Assembly: GCA_025201375.1 (NCBI GenBank)
Contig: JAIWZP010000013.1
Location: 496,001 to 560,000, forward strand
Reading direction: 5' to 3'
Source of the DNA: Gongronella butleri
Lineage: Eukaryota > Mucoromycota > Mucoromycetes > Mucorales > Cunninghamellaceae
Length of the DNA stretch: 64,000 nucleotides
Shown here: in pieces, positions 22,691 through 35,696 of the stretch
Numbering within the stretch: position 1 is the stretch's first letter
Layout: each line of letters begins with the position of its first letter
The notes under the pieces: generated by a model
The model's input: only the letters and a program-made list of their open reading frames with translations
What the model was told of the DNA's origin: nothing
Databases searched by the model: none
Program-made: the position numbers and the translations under genes

Positions 22691-24831
22691 AATAAAAATA
22701 AAGATGCATGAGATCCAGGCGCGTCGAAATGCTTGATTTCATCCTTTTCTTGCGTTTGCCCTCAGCTGTGAATCAATTGATATAAAACCAGTCGATGCAA
22801 GTGTGTGATCAACATCTTGCACCATTTGCAAAGAAGCAAACCACATTGATTTGTCTTTTACATTGCAAAGCAAATCGGTTTTAAAATGTTTGACTTGATT
22901 TAAAAGTGGGGCAAAGCTCGCTTGAATGACCACCCAGACGTGGACGAAAGGACACGCGATGTGCGTCCTTCTCTATTGGAGCAAGTTTCATCGCGACCAT
23001 GCTATAATTTGGCGCGTCACAGCTTGAAATTGTAAAAATTCGAGAAAATGGCGAAAATGTCGACAACGGCCAGGTCAGCCTCCAGTTTTTAATTGATTTA
23101 TGAAAAGAGAGAGGCGTAAAACCACTTGATGCTCTTTTGCTGGAGCATTGCGATCCACGGATGGCGCGCAAACGCCAGATTTGAAAATCACGAATTTTCC
23201 AAGGGGTGCAGTCGAGGAGACGAAAAGTGAGAAATTTAGGTCCTCTGATCGCCACGACATTCAACCACATGGTAGATGGCCATCATTTACCGACAATGAC
23301 GCAATAAAAACACAGGGTCCATGGACCGGGTGTCGCGTAAAAACGCAAAAAGCCGTAAATTTTCAACTCAAGACAAACTCAACGAGGATTAACCGCAGCG
23401 CCCTGAAAGTCATACCATTAAAAAGGGCGTGACTCGCTGTGTTTGTGGACATAGATGATCCATGAAAAAGGTCAAGTTTCCATAGAATAAACGCGCTTTG
23501 AACCTTTAGCCTAAAGTTTCGACGCGCGATAAACCGCGTCTAGCGTCGAGTTACGCGCGCCTGTTCTAATACAAATCCATGCACCTGGCATGTCTCTAGC
23601 TCATGGACGCATCAGCGCGGCTCTAGGAGCGCGTTTTCCCCGTGGTTTTCGCGGTTGAAATTTAAACGAAAATTGCTCTTTACTCGTGACCCAACAGATG
23701 GCGTGCCCTCGTTTTTGGTATTTTTGTTGGTTTCACCATCTCCTTGTTCTTGTGTGAAAGTTTGGGGTTATTCTGAAGACCTGATTTTCAAATGTTCCGT
23801 TTGGGCTGCCCGCCATGGCTAAAATTCGAATGCGCGTGGCAAGCCCCCAAAGGCTTGCGGCAGCTTGCAAATCGCGTCTCATCCCGTTTTTCAGCTCGTC
23901 TTTGCACGCCGGTGCGTATTTTAGCGGTCGGCGCGATTCGGATTGGCAAAGGAGCAAAGGACATTTGCCGTCAAAACTGAAAGCTTATAGATCAGTCGAT
24001 GAGACCTTGTCCAAGTGGACCCAAATGGGTGTCGGCTGAAATGTGGCACAAAAACGCGAGGAATGCAAGCAGATTATTCGCAGATGAATTAGTCGCTGTG
24101 AACAAATCGCAAATTGGTGATTTTGGCATTTTGCAAAATATTGATGGGAGCCAACCATGGCCTGATTGTTAAGAAATAACCGCCTGGGGGCTGGTTCGAT
24201 CCTCCAACAAAACGAGCTGAAAATATACACACCATTTGGAGGATCTGCTCATTTTCCGCGAAAAAAAATAGGCTGATGTGTTCTATTTCAAGAGGACACG
24301 CTTAAGAGACTCCCAAATTCATAATGCACGCGAGCTACGATCCAGAGACGCGGACTGTCTCGATGAAACCGCGAGAATGACGTGCGTGCTTGTCAAGTTT
24401 TTGCCAAAATTCATGTCACTTGGATGAGACACGTGATTTCTCACCGAGGGCACGCATCATAGACATCAAACGAAAGCCATACGCGAAACATCATCAAAGA
24501 CGCGAATCTATGTCGAAGAAACGCGATGACAACGCGCTGTTGCCGAGCAATGCCAAATTTGTGCAATTCTGGGGTTTGCACGCTTTCTTCAGCGACAATA
24601 CGCACTAGAGCGTCCGAATTTGGGCCAGATGGACACTCCTGGACATTGTCATGCCTCTTCCGCCCACGATATTGCATGGCAAATGGGTCTCTCTTTTTTT
24701 TATTTCGACTCTTTTTTTTTTTTCCTCGAAATGCATAATTAGGAAAAAAGGAACAACGGGGAGGAGAGAAGAGGATGATGGGGAGGGTAAATCAGAAAAA
24801 AACAAGGCGGATGGGGGGACGGGGAATGGGA
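22691..24831. other. Intergenic region containing an inverted repeat-family copy
   Basis: Apart from the dispersed repeat at about 23020-24060, no gene is recognised. Sequence is near-random in six frames, with several CGCG-rich words (GACGCG, ACGCGT). Confidence 0.5.
23020..24060 (-). repeat. Dispersed repeat family, copy D (inverted)
   Basis: Read on the minus strand it aligns by eye with 49432-50170 in order: GAAAATCAGG(G/T)..TTC..GAAT, ATGCATGGATTTG, a GACGCGGTTTATCGCGCGTC block, GATATGACTTTCA-like sequence, ACGCGACA.CC, TTTTTATTGC, GGCGATCxGAGGACCTAAA and CTCGACTGCACCCC. Similarity is patchy but strictly colinear over about 1 kb. No protein-coding potential is shared. Confidence 0.75.
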
Positions 24832-27086
24832 TTAAGAGCGCTTTTTGTGGTTGGCATGGCGATTGTTTGCAAAGCCGATGAAGGGCATGAGAGTCTCAAA
24901 GGAAGGCATGGCGGGGGTCGCTGAGGAGGTGGATGGCGCGGGAGGGGATGCGATGCGCGTGCGTTTTCGTGGCGACGGGTCCTCGTCTTCTGGCACGTAA
25001 TCTTCATCGAGATCATTGTCATTGTCGTCCTCGTCGGAAGGATAATCAAGTGGATTGTCGTCGGCATCCAATGGCTCTGGTTTTGTGGGAGCGAGGTCGG
25101 CTGCGGCCTTTTCTGCGGCTTTCCGGCGTGCGACGCGTGGGCGAGCCGGGATTGGCGCGGGTGGGGTGTCGGCGGGTGTGTCCACACGGAATCTGCCCAT
25201 CAAGGCCGATGGTTCTTGCTGGGGAGGCGATTCATAGATGGCCAAATAAGAGGGTCGTTTGATTCGTCCGTTTCGCTCGTCGTTTGTGGTCATTGTGATT
25301 GCGGATGGCACGGTTGGCACGTTCTCAATTTCTTCAAAGGCGGCATTGAGGCGATTGCGCTTGTGTATGAATGCTTCTGCCTTTTGCTGGCGTCGGTGGA
25401 CGGCGTCTTGGAGGGTTTGCATCTCGCGCGAGTATTTGGCACATTGGTCCATGATCAATTGTTGCAGGGCCTGGACATAGATGGCGGTGTCGACAACGGT
25501 TTCGCGCACGGTGCGGCGTTTGCGTGGGCGTCCGCGGCTGTCGGTGCTGACGGTGCGGAAATAGATGCCACCCATCCAACCATTCTCGAGATTAAAATCG
25601 TCGGGGCCTGGCAAATCGGCGCGATCTTGCACGGGCTCAATGTCCTCGCTCATCACCGAAAGGAAGCCCGAGTTATTGACGGTTGGCACGCGTCGCGGCA
25701 GAATGTCCGCCAATGACCAATCGCGGAACGGGATGCCGTACAGCGCCGCCAATTGCGCGCTGGCGTCGTCGTACGCACCGAGTTCGCCTTGATCGTCCTC
25801 GTCGTCCTCGTCGTTTTCGCCGTTTTCGTCGTGATCATCATAGTCATTGTCGCTCCCACGGCGTTGATTGGCTGCCTGGCTGGACGATGCCATGCTCATG
25901 TGCGATTCGCCGTCCATGGTATCGGGCTCTTCCTTGATATGCACAGGGTGGTCTGCGTCGTTTGCCGGTGTTTTCTCTTTTTTCTCCTTTTTCTCGTTTT
26001 TGATGAATGGCGATGCATATTGGTTGATTTGGTCTTCAGTCAATGGTTCAATGACAAAGGGCATGTTGTTGTCGGGTATACGAATGCCCATGAGCTTGGG
26101 CGGATAGTCGGAGCGGACCCAGACCGGGTAAGGCACGTGCGCTTTGAGCGTGTTGATGATATCCTTGTCGCTTGGCGCGTAGCGTGCAATTAGCGCGTCT
26201 CTGATCACCGTGTTGTTTGCCCTTGGCGGCGGCGGAGTTTGCTGATGGACCGGCATGTGATGAATCATCTTGTTGCTATGGATAAACGCGCGCTTGCTAA
26301 ATGTTGGCTTGCGTTTCGACGTTTGCGACGTTTGCGACGATTGCGACGACGGCGTCGCCTGCTGTTCGTGGCGAACCATCATTGGCATATCCGAATCTTC
26401 AATCTTGATCACGACATTGTCATTGGCGCGCACAAAAGACGACGATGACGATGACGACGACGCCATGGCCGGCGAAGACGATATAAAAGACACATTTCCT
26501 TGGTAATTGGTCGCAGGGGCCGGGGTCACGGGCGACGGCGTGGGCAATTTGTTGCTCTTGCGTGTCGAATGGCTGACGGGGTCATACACGCGGAACACGC
26601 TCTCTTTGATCGGCATGGGTGCAGGCGGACACGTCGCGGGGACCAATTTTGACCTGTCTTCAGGCAAACGCATCACCATGCCGCCAAATCGCTTTGGATA
26701 CGTGCCTGCCGTTGCCTCTTGTTCGTACTGTTCGTACTGCTCGTGCTGTTCGTGTTGTTCGTGCTGTTCGTGCTGTGTTTGCGGCGTCGGCACACGCGGA
26801 CGCGTCAAATCGCGACTGGCCACATACATGATCTCTTTTGGCGGACTCATCGATTCATGGCTGCCCTCACGCTGCTTTTGCTTTCCACGCGCACGCTCAT
26901 CGTCACCACCACTGCTGTTTGCCTCTTGCGACCGGAACGAACTAAAAAAAATAATAAAAAGGAATCAGCGCACCAAGAACACGTAACAAAAACAAAAAGC
27001 GAAGAAAAAGTACTTTTGCGTGCTTATTCTCTTAAAAACGGAATAGGAGTGACTTACAGGTTCATGACTTGTGGCTGGTCTTCCAT
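24832..27086 (-). CDS. Uncharacterised acidic nuclear-type protein, 712 residues
   Basis: Exons 27086-27058 and 26941-24832. I do not recognise a family. Visible features: six HEQ/YEQ triplets at residues 67-84; Ser/Pro-rich low complexity; a conserved-looking block (NNTVIRDALIARYAPSDKDI, PYPVWVRSDYPPKLMGIRIP, PFVIEPLTEDQINQYASPFI); an acidic run (DNDYDDHDENGENDEDDEDD); LYGIPFRDWSLADILPRRVP; an AT-hook-like RGRPRKRR near residue 480; a predicted coiled coil just after it (QALQQLIMDQCAKYSREM and onward); and an acidic C-terminal third ending in a basic tail (NNRHANHKKRS). The composition suggests a nuclear chromatin or transcription-associated protein; that is inference. The first exon is only 29 nt, but its frame and splice sites fit. 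Confidence 0.82.
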
Positions 27087-27340
27087 CTTGCAAAGGAAAG
27101 GAAGGGGGGAACGGACCAAGTGCAAGGCGAGAGAGAAGAAAAACAAAAAAAAAAAAAGATTTTAAAATCCCGCCGACGCGCCTTTTTTTTATTCCTTTCT
27201 TTTTTAAGGGTTCCCCCCTTTTTTTTCCTTTTTCCCCTGCGCACCCAAAAGAGTAGTATTGGAAAGGCAGAGGGAAAAAAAAGGATGAAAAGGCGTGGGG
27301 GGTAAAATTTATTCGAATACATTATAGGAGTACAATACGT

Positions 27341-28617
27341 TTACAAGGTAAAAGCAAGGGCGACGGCCATTAACGCACTGCCGGCAACGGTCTTTGCGCT
27401 CAGCAGTGAATTGGCGCCATTGACCGATTGCGCAGAGACGGATTGCTGGCTAGTTGAGCCAGAGTTTGCGCCGGATGCGCCGGATGAGGCCTGCGCAGCC
27501 GCCGACGATGGAGGAGCCACCGACGATGACAAAGGAGCCACCGATGACACGACAGACACACTGGACGAAGCGCTGACAGAAGCACTCACTGAAGATGAGG
27601 GAGAGCCATTAGTGTCCGTGGGCTTTTGGCCATTGCCACCGTTTCCACTGCCATTGCCGCCATTTCCATTGCCATTGCCATCCTTTCCACTGCCATTGCC
27701 ATCACTTCCACTGCCAGTGCCGCCGTTGCCACTACCATTGCCACTGCCATTGCCCCCATTACCAGAGGAACTACCTCCCGAAGGCGTGGACGTCGTCGTT
27801 GGCAGACCAGCACCGCCCGTCAAAGGACCGCTGTAGTCACCAGGCACGACGCGCGCGCATCCATCTTGCGAAATGCCGCGATTACAGTTGGTTTGGTCGT
27901 TCTACAACAAAGAAAAAGAAAATACAGGGAAAAAAAAGAAGGGGAACAAATGGAGACAGGTGGAGAGAGAGAAAAAGTGAGACGGAGAACGACAAAAGAA
28001 TTGAAATGAAATGAAAAAAAAAGGCGAGTCGCGTGGTAAAATGACCAAAAAAAAAAAAAGAGTCAGGCAAATCGAGAAATGGGTGGGGATTTTTTTTAGA
28101 CTTACACAGCAGCGCATACAGTAAATGTTGTTCGCAGGCTCGATAAGGTTCACATAGTATTGCCAGCCCGCACATGACGAGCCTTGGGGAGCCTGTGAAA
28201 TGAAAAAAAAGAGTGAGAAAAAGAGATCACATAATGGTGGTGCGCAAATTCGCCAAGGATGGGTGCGCTTACAGCAACGTCACATTGACCACCCTCGTCC
28301 GAGGCCAGCAAGCCGGCTTTCGTGGGGTTGATCTGGCCGGTCACCTGCACGTAGGCATCCGTGGCAACGTAATGGGCAGAAAGGACGAAACCGTCGGGCA
28401 TCTTCTCGGCGCCCGTTGCCTTTGGCGTGTTGCCCATGCAGTACGACACCGCGTCCCACTCATTGTCGCTCAATGGCAGGCCAGTGATGCCGGGAGGAGG
28501 CAAAAACATGCAAAAATCGGTGGCATCCACCACTTGCGCAATGATGCCGCTCGCGGCCACCTGCTGCATCAATGCCATGGACGCGACGCCCAGGCCGAGA
28601 TTCTTCATATTAACCAT
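27341..28617 (-). CDS. Secreted Cys-rich protein, probably GPI-anchored
   Basis: Exons 28617-28273, 28192-28106 and 27901-27341 encode 330 residues. Residues 1-23 form a signal peptide (GLGVASMALMQQVAASG). The mature N-terminal domain has conserved Cys/Trp/Tyr positions (DFCMFLPP, NEWDAVSYC, AHYVATDAYVQVTGQI, GSSCAGWQYYVNLIEPANN, YCMRCC, NDQTNCNRGISQDGC, VPGDY). A Gly/Asn/Ser repeat linker follows (GNGGNGSGNGSGNGG type), then a Ser/Ala/Val-rich stalk and a hydrophobic tail (TVAGSALMAVALAFTL) typical of GPI attachment. I have seen this cysteine pattern in Mucorales secreted proteins of unknown function; it is likely cell-wall associated. Exon 2 codes exactly 29 residues, phase 0 on both sides. 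Confidence 0.85.
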
Positions 28618-31600
28618 TGAACTGGTGAGGTATAGAAAAAAAGGAAAAAGGAGGGGAAAGAAAGGAGAGGGGTAAAAAGGAATGAATCAAGAGGTTTTTT
28701 TTTGCAACAATCGAAAAAAAGGAAACAACAGGTAATTCCACCTTTTTTTTATATCAAAGGTTAAATGGGTCACGGCGACGCACGAACGCTGGCTAATTTC
28801 CCATGTTTGGACATTTTTTTGCCCTAGTTGGATTGGTGCGTGTCACCATGGCTTGTGTCACAACAGACCCTTTTTATTTTTAGCACGAGCACAATGAAAC
28901 CTGTCGAGATCAAGCTGCCAAACTCGCCCACCCCTTTTGTCACTGATGCGGATCACACGCAAAAAAAAACGTGGACAACTTCAAGGGGTAAACAATGCGC
29001 CCTGAGCTTGCCACACCCACTACCTTCAGGGGGGTGGGGGCCCACAATGATCAAAAAGAAAAAGAGGCGAATGGCTTCTCAGCTGCACTCACGCGGGCGC
29101 GTCGGGCAAGAACCGACGAAAAAAGTGAAAAAAATTTAAACTTTTTTTTTTTTAGTGATCACAACGTGTTTTCCAATTACGACTTGCAGATGGGGAAAGT
29201 GGCCTTTTTTTTTTTTTTTTTTTTTTTGCTTGCCTCCTTGTTCGCCCGTGCGCTGCCTTTTTTGAAAGGCCAATGGCTGCAGCCGCGCTTTAAAACGGCT
29301 CAATAGCTGGTGTGGCGGGTTGTCCATTGCCCATGGACCCTTTTTCTCGTCTGCTTCTGCCCAGTTTCCATGGGACCTTGTACCTGAGACGCCGTGCCCA
29401 AGGGCCAAAGAAACTTAAAAATTGGCAAGGCAAAATGATCAAGGCAAAATGTCCAAATCAGGTGCTTTTTCTTTTGTGCAACGCAACACTCGACTGGACA
29501 AAAATAAAAAAATCTCGACCCACGGGACATGCACCTCTTGACCATTAAAAAAAAGCGAGGGGGTGACTCGATCGAGGGAGCGACCCAGACGAACATGAAA
29601 GGGGCCCCATGCCTGGCTATAAATATGCCTCGCCTCGCCTCCGATTCAAAGAGGCGCTCGTCCAGCACCACCACTCAGGTTCATTTCATCATCAAAGACC
29701 CGCTCATGCATGCAATGGCGCATCCAATCTCACACAATTTTCCTTGGCACGCCCAAAAAAAATAAAAGAGGCAGACAGAGATAAACAGACTAGGCTAAAA
29801 ATACACGCAATTGAACCCTGACGACAAAAGGTGTTTTTTTGACACTGCGCGACACGCTTCGGATTAACTTTTCTATCTAGAAAAATGAAAAATTGAATAG
29901 AAACAGCTGTCGCCAATTTTATGTTCTTGACTTTTCCGACGACGCGCACGAGTGACGTCAACAAACGACATTGGTGGCAAGTCACATCTTGCACCCGTGT
30001 TTTGGAGCGGCGCCTCATTGAGGCGACAAATTCCAACGATCCTGATGTCGCGGTGCATCCGATTCTTGTCGCGCGATCACACGGTGTTTTCTGAGCGCGC
30101 AATAGACCAAGCTGCTAAAAAATAAGGTCTCGTCCAAAGTAACCAGACTTGTACGCGAATCGCAGGCGAAAACGAGTCATCAGTCGCAAATTAGGAAAAA
30201 AATCGTATTTTTGCAAAATACTTGTAAAAGAGACTAAACCAAATCGCCACGAGCTGACAATAGACAACGATAGCCAGCTGAATCATCAAAAGCAAGGCAA
30301 AAAGGGGTGCAACAAAAAGAAAAGAGGACGTCAAAATACTCAATTTTTCAATTTTTGCACGCAAAAAACCGCGCACTCGTAAGGCGGCACGCTAATTCAT
30401 GGGTTACTTGTTGCAAGTGTAAGAAAGAGCAGATAAGCTTTCAATTGAGCCGTCCCTTGTGTCTCTTGGTGCACAATTCGGGGAACAATGCCTGTTTGTA
30501 ATTTAAAGCGCCACCACGCCCATGCAATAAAATACCTCAAGTCCTCAAATCATTCTCAAATTTGAAGGGATGGAGGGGCCAAAGGGGTGGTAACAGCGAG
30601 ACAAGTTTCAGGAAATTCTACTTTGTGGATGCCGAGAAAATGATGTTTTAAGGTGCCAGAAATGCGATTTTCAAAGGCTCATCATTTGCTTAGAAATTGC
30701 GCTAGAGCCAGACGAAGGACACTTCGAAAAGCATCATTCACTGGCACATGTCCATGCACGGTGTGCCCCGGTGAAACTTGTACGATCAGAAATTCGGATG
30801 CTTTCAAAATCCTAATGGTGTTTGGCGCGTCGTACCTTACGCGCAAGCGCGTTTTTCAAAAGGGCCACCGACATGGTCAAATGCGCGAGGCTGACATGCG
30901 CGAGATCCCTTTTTTTGGAAGGGCCAGAGGCGCGTCGTTGTCAAATGGCATCATATTATAAATGCGACTTTTTACACTTGGAAAGTTGATTTTCTCTCCA
31001 ACTTGCTTTGCAATGCTCGACCCATGCCAGCTTAAGAAATCATGCGCGAAGCACGAACTTGCTACCCTCCAAGTTTTGTGGCGATCCAACGATGTTTTTC
31101 GTTTTTTTAAAAATTGATCAGGGGGTCATCCATGGTTTTTGGTCATTTATTACTCTGGCCACTGTTCGCCATCTAGCGGTCGCAGTGCCGCAAGGATGGG
31201 CTCAAGTGAAAGCCTGGCGCGCATTGTTCATAGCGCGGCGCAAAAATCAGCCAATAGGCTCTCGGGGCAGGCTAGAAACCGCCAAAATGGTCATTTTATC
31301 GCATTTGTACATACTCGCGTCAAACATTAATACACCAGAGCAAAACCAATTCCACTGGAAAGCCAGAAAGCCTAATGATCCTTTGTCTGCCTGGAGCAAT
31401 CCCAGGTCCCTTGTTGCTTCCCAAGCAATTCCGCGTGTTTCGGATGAAAAATAAAGTTTTGACGCTACTTCTGGTAAAAAAAAAAAAAAAATCTTGCTTT
31501 TGATTTAGACCTCACGTGGCCAAGTTTCGTGTAGGCGTGTCAAGATAACAATAAAAAGACGACATGGTTGCGGAAATGCGCTGTTGTTTGAGTTTCAATG

Positions 31601-33536
31601 ATGATAAAGCAAAATTTGCTTTGAAACGTCGTTTGTTTTGACCTCCCCCTTCCGCGTGTGCCAAACAGGGAGCAGCCGAGAGGCGCAGTCAGCTCGAAAA
31701 GGCTAGTTGAACAAAGCAGAAGCGTGCAATTGAAGAAAAAGGGGCCATGAATACGCGCGATGCCGACCCCTCCCTTCTTTCATGTGGCCAATGGCAGCGG
31801 AAATGGTCAAAGATACCATCTATATTGCGATGCATCGGTTTATCAGCGATGGCAAAGGTGCGCGTGCAATGCAACGTGCACACGGTAGCACGACCGGCGC
31901 TGGGGACCATGGTCTGCTGACCATGCTTATTTTCCAATATGGGATATCCACTCAATGCCTGATTGTGAATGCTTTGTCCGTCTTTTATCATTGGTAATGG
32001 CAACCAAACGATCAAGATCATGGGCGTGTGAGTTTTTTTTCTCTGTAAAACAGACGCCAGGCGCGCAATTGGTAATTTTTGCTCCTAATCGCGCCGTCCC
32101 TCTTCCATTGGTGACCGTCAAGGGGCAAAAAGGGCACACGTCTCGTACTGCATCTTCGCAGCCGCATCTTAGTGCGACTCAATGCACCTTGATGAATTTG
32201 TGGGAAATCAGCATGGAAGTGTCCTTTGTCTTGGTGCCAAGAAACATAATTCTGCAGCAAGCATGAGATAAAAGGAGGCGCAGGCGGTCTAACTGATTGA
32301 GCATAGCAAAGCGCCCCCAACAGAGAGAGGATGACCAACGACGCGATTGGTGTCCTTGTTTTTCTTTTTGGAAAGAAAGCATGCGCGTAATTTAACATGG
32401 CTCAGGTGTTCAATGGTCGGGAATGAGGGTCAGCAATCACGAGCGACGGAAGGACACCCACCCGGGTCGCTCCCCTTAGTCCAGTCATCCCGGGAGTGAG
32501 GAAACAAGCACGCATGCCTTTTTGCTCAATTGCGAATCCACATTGCACGTGCATCACCCCCCCCCCCAGCCCAATTGCCATGGAAGGCGCTTCCGTCGGC
32601 TTAACTACGAAGCTTGAAGCAAAGTGGCTCATTGCAAAGCACCCATGACAATGACGACAACGAGCGCCAAACAAGGAAATTTCTCAATTTTTTTCTTTTT
32701 TGTTTTTACAAATGAGGGGTCGAAGGAATGGGGGTACATGGGCATGTGCAATCATATTTGTTCCGCAGCCTAAAATCATGCGGAATGCGACTTCCATCGG
32801 CGCAGATCTTAGGCAACAATCGGAAGTGAGCGCGACCCGGCACCCGTGGCGTGTACTCTCCATAAAGCAAGTGACCAATGAGCTTGGCTTTGATTTTTTT
32901 TCTTTAGGAAATTTGTTGGAGAGACGTGGGTCATGCTATTCTTGTACCATCCTGTGATGTCTGCAATTCCAGGGTCACATCTGTTCTTTTCCTTGTGAGA
33001 TCAAGAAAGAGATCAAAGAAGCCACGTGGCTCAACCCCCCCCCTTCAGCGCGCCACTGTACACTCCCCCAATTCTCTCTCTCTCCCCCCCCCCACGGAGA
33101 CGTCATCCATGATTCTTAAACAGAGAATGGCAACGCCCAAAACAATCATGATTGCTGACGATTGACCTTTTTTAATCGTTCGCGTGTGGCCCGAGCTGAC
33201 CCTCCGCACCGTGTTCCGATTCGCGTGCAATGGCGCGCACAAGACCGCACGCATGGCAAGCTTTTTTTTTCTCAATTGGCTGCCATTGGGATGCTTCATA
33301 AGGACAATGCCCATCATTTAATAAAAATTGCATTGTTGGCGTAAAGAAAGGGAGAGGAAAAAAAAAAAAAAAAGAGGCACTGTGCGGCGTCGGCATGAAT
33401 ATCCAGGGTCACGAGGAGCCAGGGGCGGCGTCGATAAGCCATGGAAAACTGACTCATTTTTCCCACCCAGCCGAAACGGGAAAATAGTGGTGGTTCGTCT
33501 TCTCTTTTGTGCAAACAACACACAACACTCCACACT
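28618..33536. other. Long interval without a recognised gene
   Basis: About 4.9 kb. Open frames are short and low-complexity or homopolymer-derived. It contains a T-run in 29205-29227, an A-run near 31475, a C-run at about 32560-32570 and C-tracts at 33036-33095. A 148-codon plus-strand frame (31008-31454) has no motif or splice support. I see no RNA gene. ADE1 and the secreted-protein gene presumably take their promoters from the two ends. Confidence 0.5.
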
Positions 33537-34302
33537 ATGGCCCTTGTCGAAAGGTAAGCAAACGTCTTTTTCAATGCTTTTCACGTGCGACCACTCACGG
33601 AAGACCATAAACTTTATCTTTTAGCCACTGCCCGGACCTGAAGCTCGTCGCGCGCGGGAAAGTGAGAGATCTCTACGAGGTTGACGAAAAGAGCTTGCTG
33701 TTTGTCGCCACCGATCGTATCAGCGCCTTTGACGTGATTATGAAGAATGTAAAAACAGGGCAATGGGGTGGCAATGGCTCGAAAAAGAGGCAAAACAGTG
33801 GCTTAATTGACGTTTTTTTTTCTTTCAAAAGGCCATTCCTGGCAAGGGCAAGATTTTGACGCAATTGTCCCTCTTTTGGTTTGACTTGCTCAAGGATGTG
33901 CTTCCGAACCATCTGATCACGGCCAATTTCGACGAGATGCCCAGCCATGTGCAAAAATATCGCGATCAGCTTGAAGGACGCTCGATTTTGGTGAAAAAGA
34001 TGCGCGTGCTGCCCATTGAGGCCATTGTGCGCGGCTATATCACTGGCTCCGGCATGGTCGAGTATCAAAAAAAGGGCACCATCTGCGACATCCCCTTGCC
34101 CACTGGCTTGGTTGAGAGCCAAAAGCTGCCCGAGGTGCTCTTCACCCCCAGCACAAAAGCCGAAATTGGAGATCACGGTATGAAAGAGGCGAGTCATGGG
34201 CGGCAATGGCACAAATTGGCGGCGTGGCATGGGATAATGACGCGCTTTGCAGCCAATGAGGAACCCTCGCACACCCACATCACATGCATTGGCGGCTCAT
34301 TT

Positions 34303-34338
<36 letters not shown>

Positions 34339-34876
34339 TGAGAACATTCATCCCTCCAAGATGGTGGACATTCTTGGCAGCAAGGAGCTCGCGGATCAAG
34401 TCACCGAGGCGGCCATTCGCCTGTACACCAAGGCGAGCGAGTTTGCGGCGCAGCGCGGCATCATCATTGCTGACACCAAGTTTGAATTTGGCCTGGATGA
34501 GAACAATCAATTGTGCCTAGTTGATGAGGTGTTGACGCCTGGTAAGGTTTTTGTGTCACTGATTAGAAGAATGAAAAAAAAAAAAACGGGCACATGGCCA
34601 TTTTTCCTTTGTTCTGCAAACGAGCATGGCAATTGCCACTTTTTTTCTCACATGATTTGCCCTTTTTCAGACTCTTCGCGTTTCTGGCCGGCGAACAATT
34701 ACGAGGCGGGCCGCGTCCAAGAGAGCTTTGACAAGCAGGTGCTTCGCAATTACCTTTTGTCCATTGGTTTTGATAAAAAGACAAGCATTGAGCTGCCTGC
34801 CGACGTCACCACCAAGACATTGGACCGCTACTTGGAGGTGTATCAATTCCTGACGGGCAATGCCATCACTCTTTAA
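33537..34876 (+). CDS. ADE1: SAICAR synthetase (phosphoribosylaminoimidazole-succinocarboxamide synthase)
   Basis: Exons 33537-33553, 33625-33748, 33832-34177, 34338-34541 and 34671-34876 encode 298 residues (family about 300). Motifs: [11 protein letters not shown] (ATP-binding N-lobe), [28 protein letters not shown] (family signature), [22 protein letters not shown] and DEVLTPDSSRFWP. It condenses CAIR with aspartate using ATP to give SAICAR, step 7-8 of de novo purine synthesis, in the cytosol. The first exon has just 17 nt, but its phase and the GTAAGC donor fit. The third intron carries a T-run of more than 30 nt directly before the acceptor. Confidence 0.96.
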
Positions 34877-35696
34877 GGCGTCGCGTCTTTTTGTTTCTTG
34901 TTTTTGTGCGGCAGGAAATTCTCTCACGCCCCCCTCTCCCCCCTAGATCACTTTTTTTTTCATCAAACATATTAAAACGGCATATCTCCAGCACGGAACC
35001 GACGGATGCATGTCAATTGGCCTTCCGATGGCGCGTCTTCCCTGCATTCATGATTTAGAACATGGTTGAACAGTGTGTTTTTCGCGTGGAAAAAGTTTTG
35101 TGTCTTTGTTGGTCCCGCATGACCAAAGGGGCCGTGTTCTCAGCCAGCGAAAAGGACAGCTTCACGGATGCACGAGCGATAAATGGTTGTCAGAAATCAA
35201 ATGGCATCAGCTTGTAGCAGGGTTGCATCCGAAGCCTCGAGGACAGGGCTGCCATGAGCTCTTTTTTTTAAGGTTTTGTCACGCCCAGTGCGTCAAAAAA
35301 CAATCCATGAGCGAATCAGAAGCCGCGAATAGGCTTATCAAAGGAGGGTTTTCAAGGGCTGCGCAGATGGCAACACCCATTTTATTCACAGGGACAGATT
35401 GGCTGGCGTGATCTTGGGAGAGGGGAAAAAATCCAGCAAGAGAAAAAAAAAAGGGAGGAGATCTCCGTCAGCTGGCGGCATAGATAAGTTTCGCACGAAT
35501 AAAATGTTGTAAAAATCAGGGCAATAATCAAAAAAAGAAAAAAAATGAAAGGAAAGCGGGAGAGGGAAGGGCTTGTCCGGGATATAAGAATAATAAAAGA
35601 ACACCCCGAGGTCGGATGCGCAGCATGAAGACAAAGGGTACAATAAGCAGAAAAGAAAGTGAAACAGAGCATAAAAAACAAAGGGGCAAGGGCGCC
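34877..35696. other. Convergent intergenic region ADE1 / C2H2 gene
   Basis: About 820 bp; ATTAAA at 34971-34976 may serve ADE1 polyadenylation. No gene is recognised. Confidence 0.5.

Noticed and set aside
22740..22940. Possible N-terminal exon of the P450 pseudogene
   Set aside because: The short open frame here shows no similarity to the corresponding part of the intact P450.
31008..31454. 148-codon plus-strand open frame
   Set aside because: No motif, no plausible splice context, composition like neighbouring non-coding sequence.
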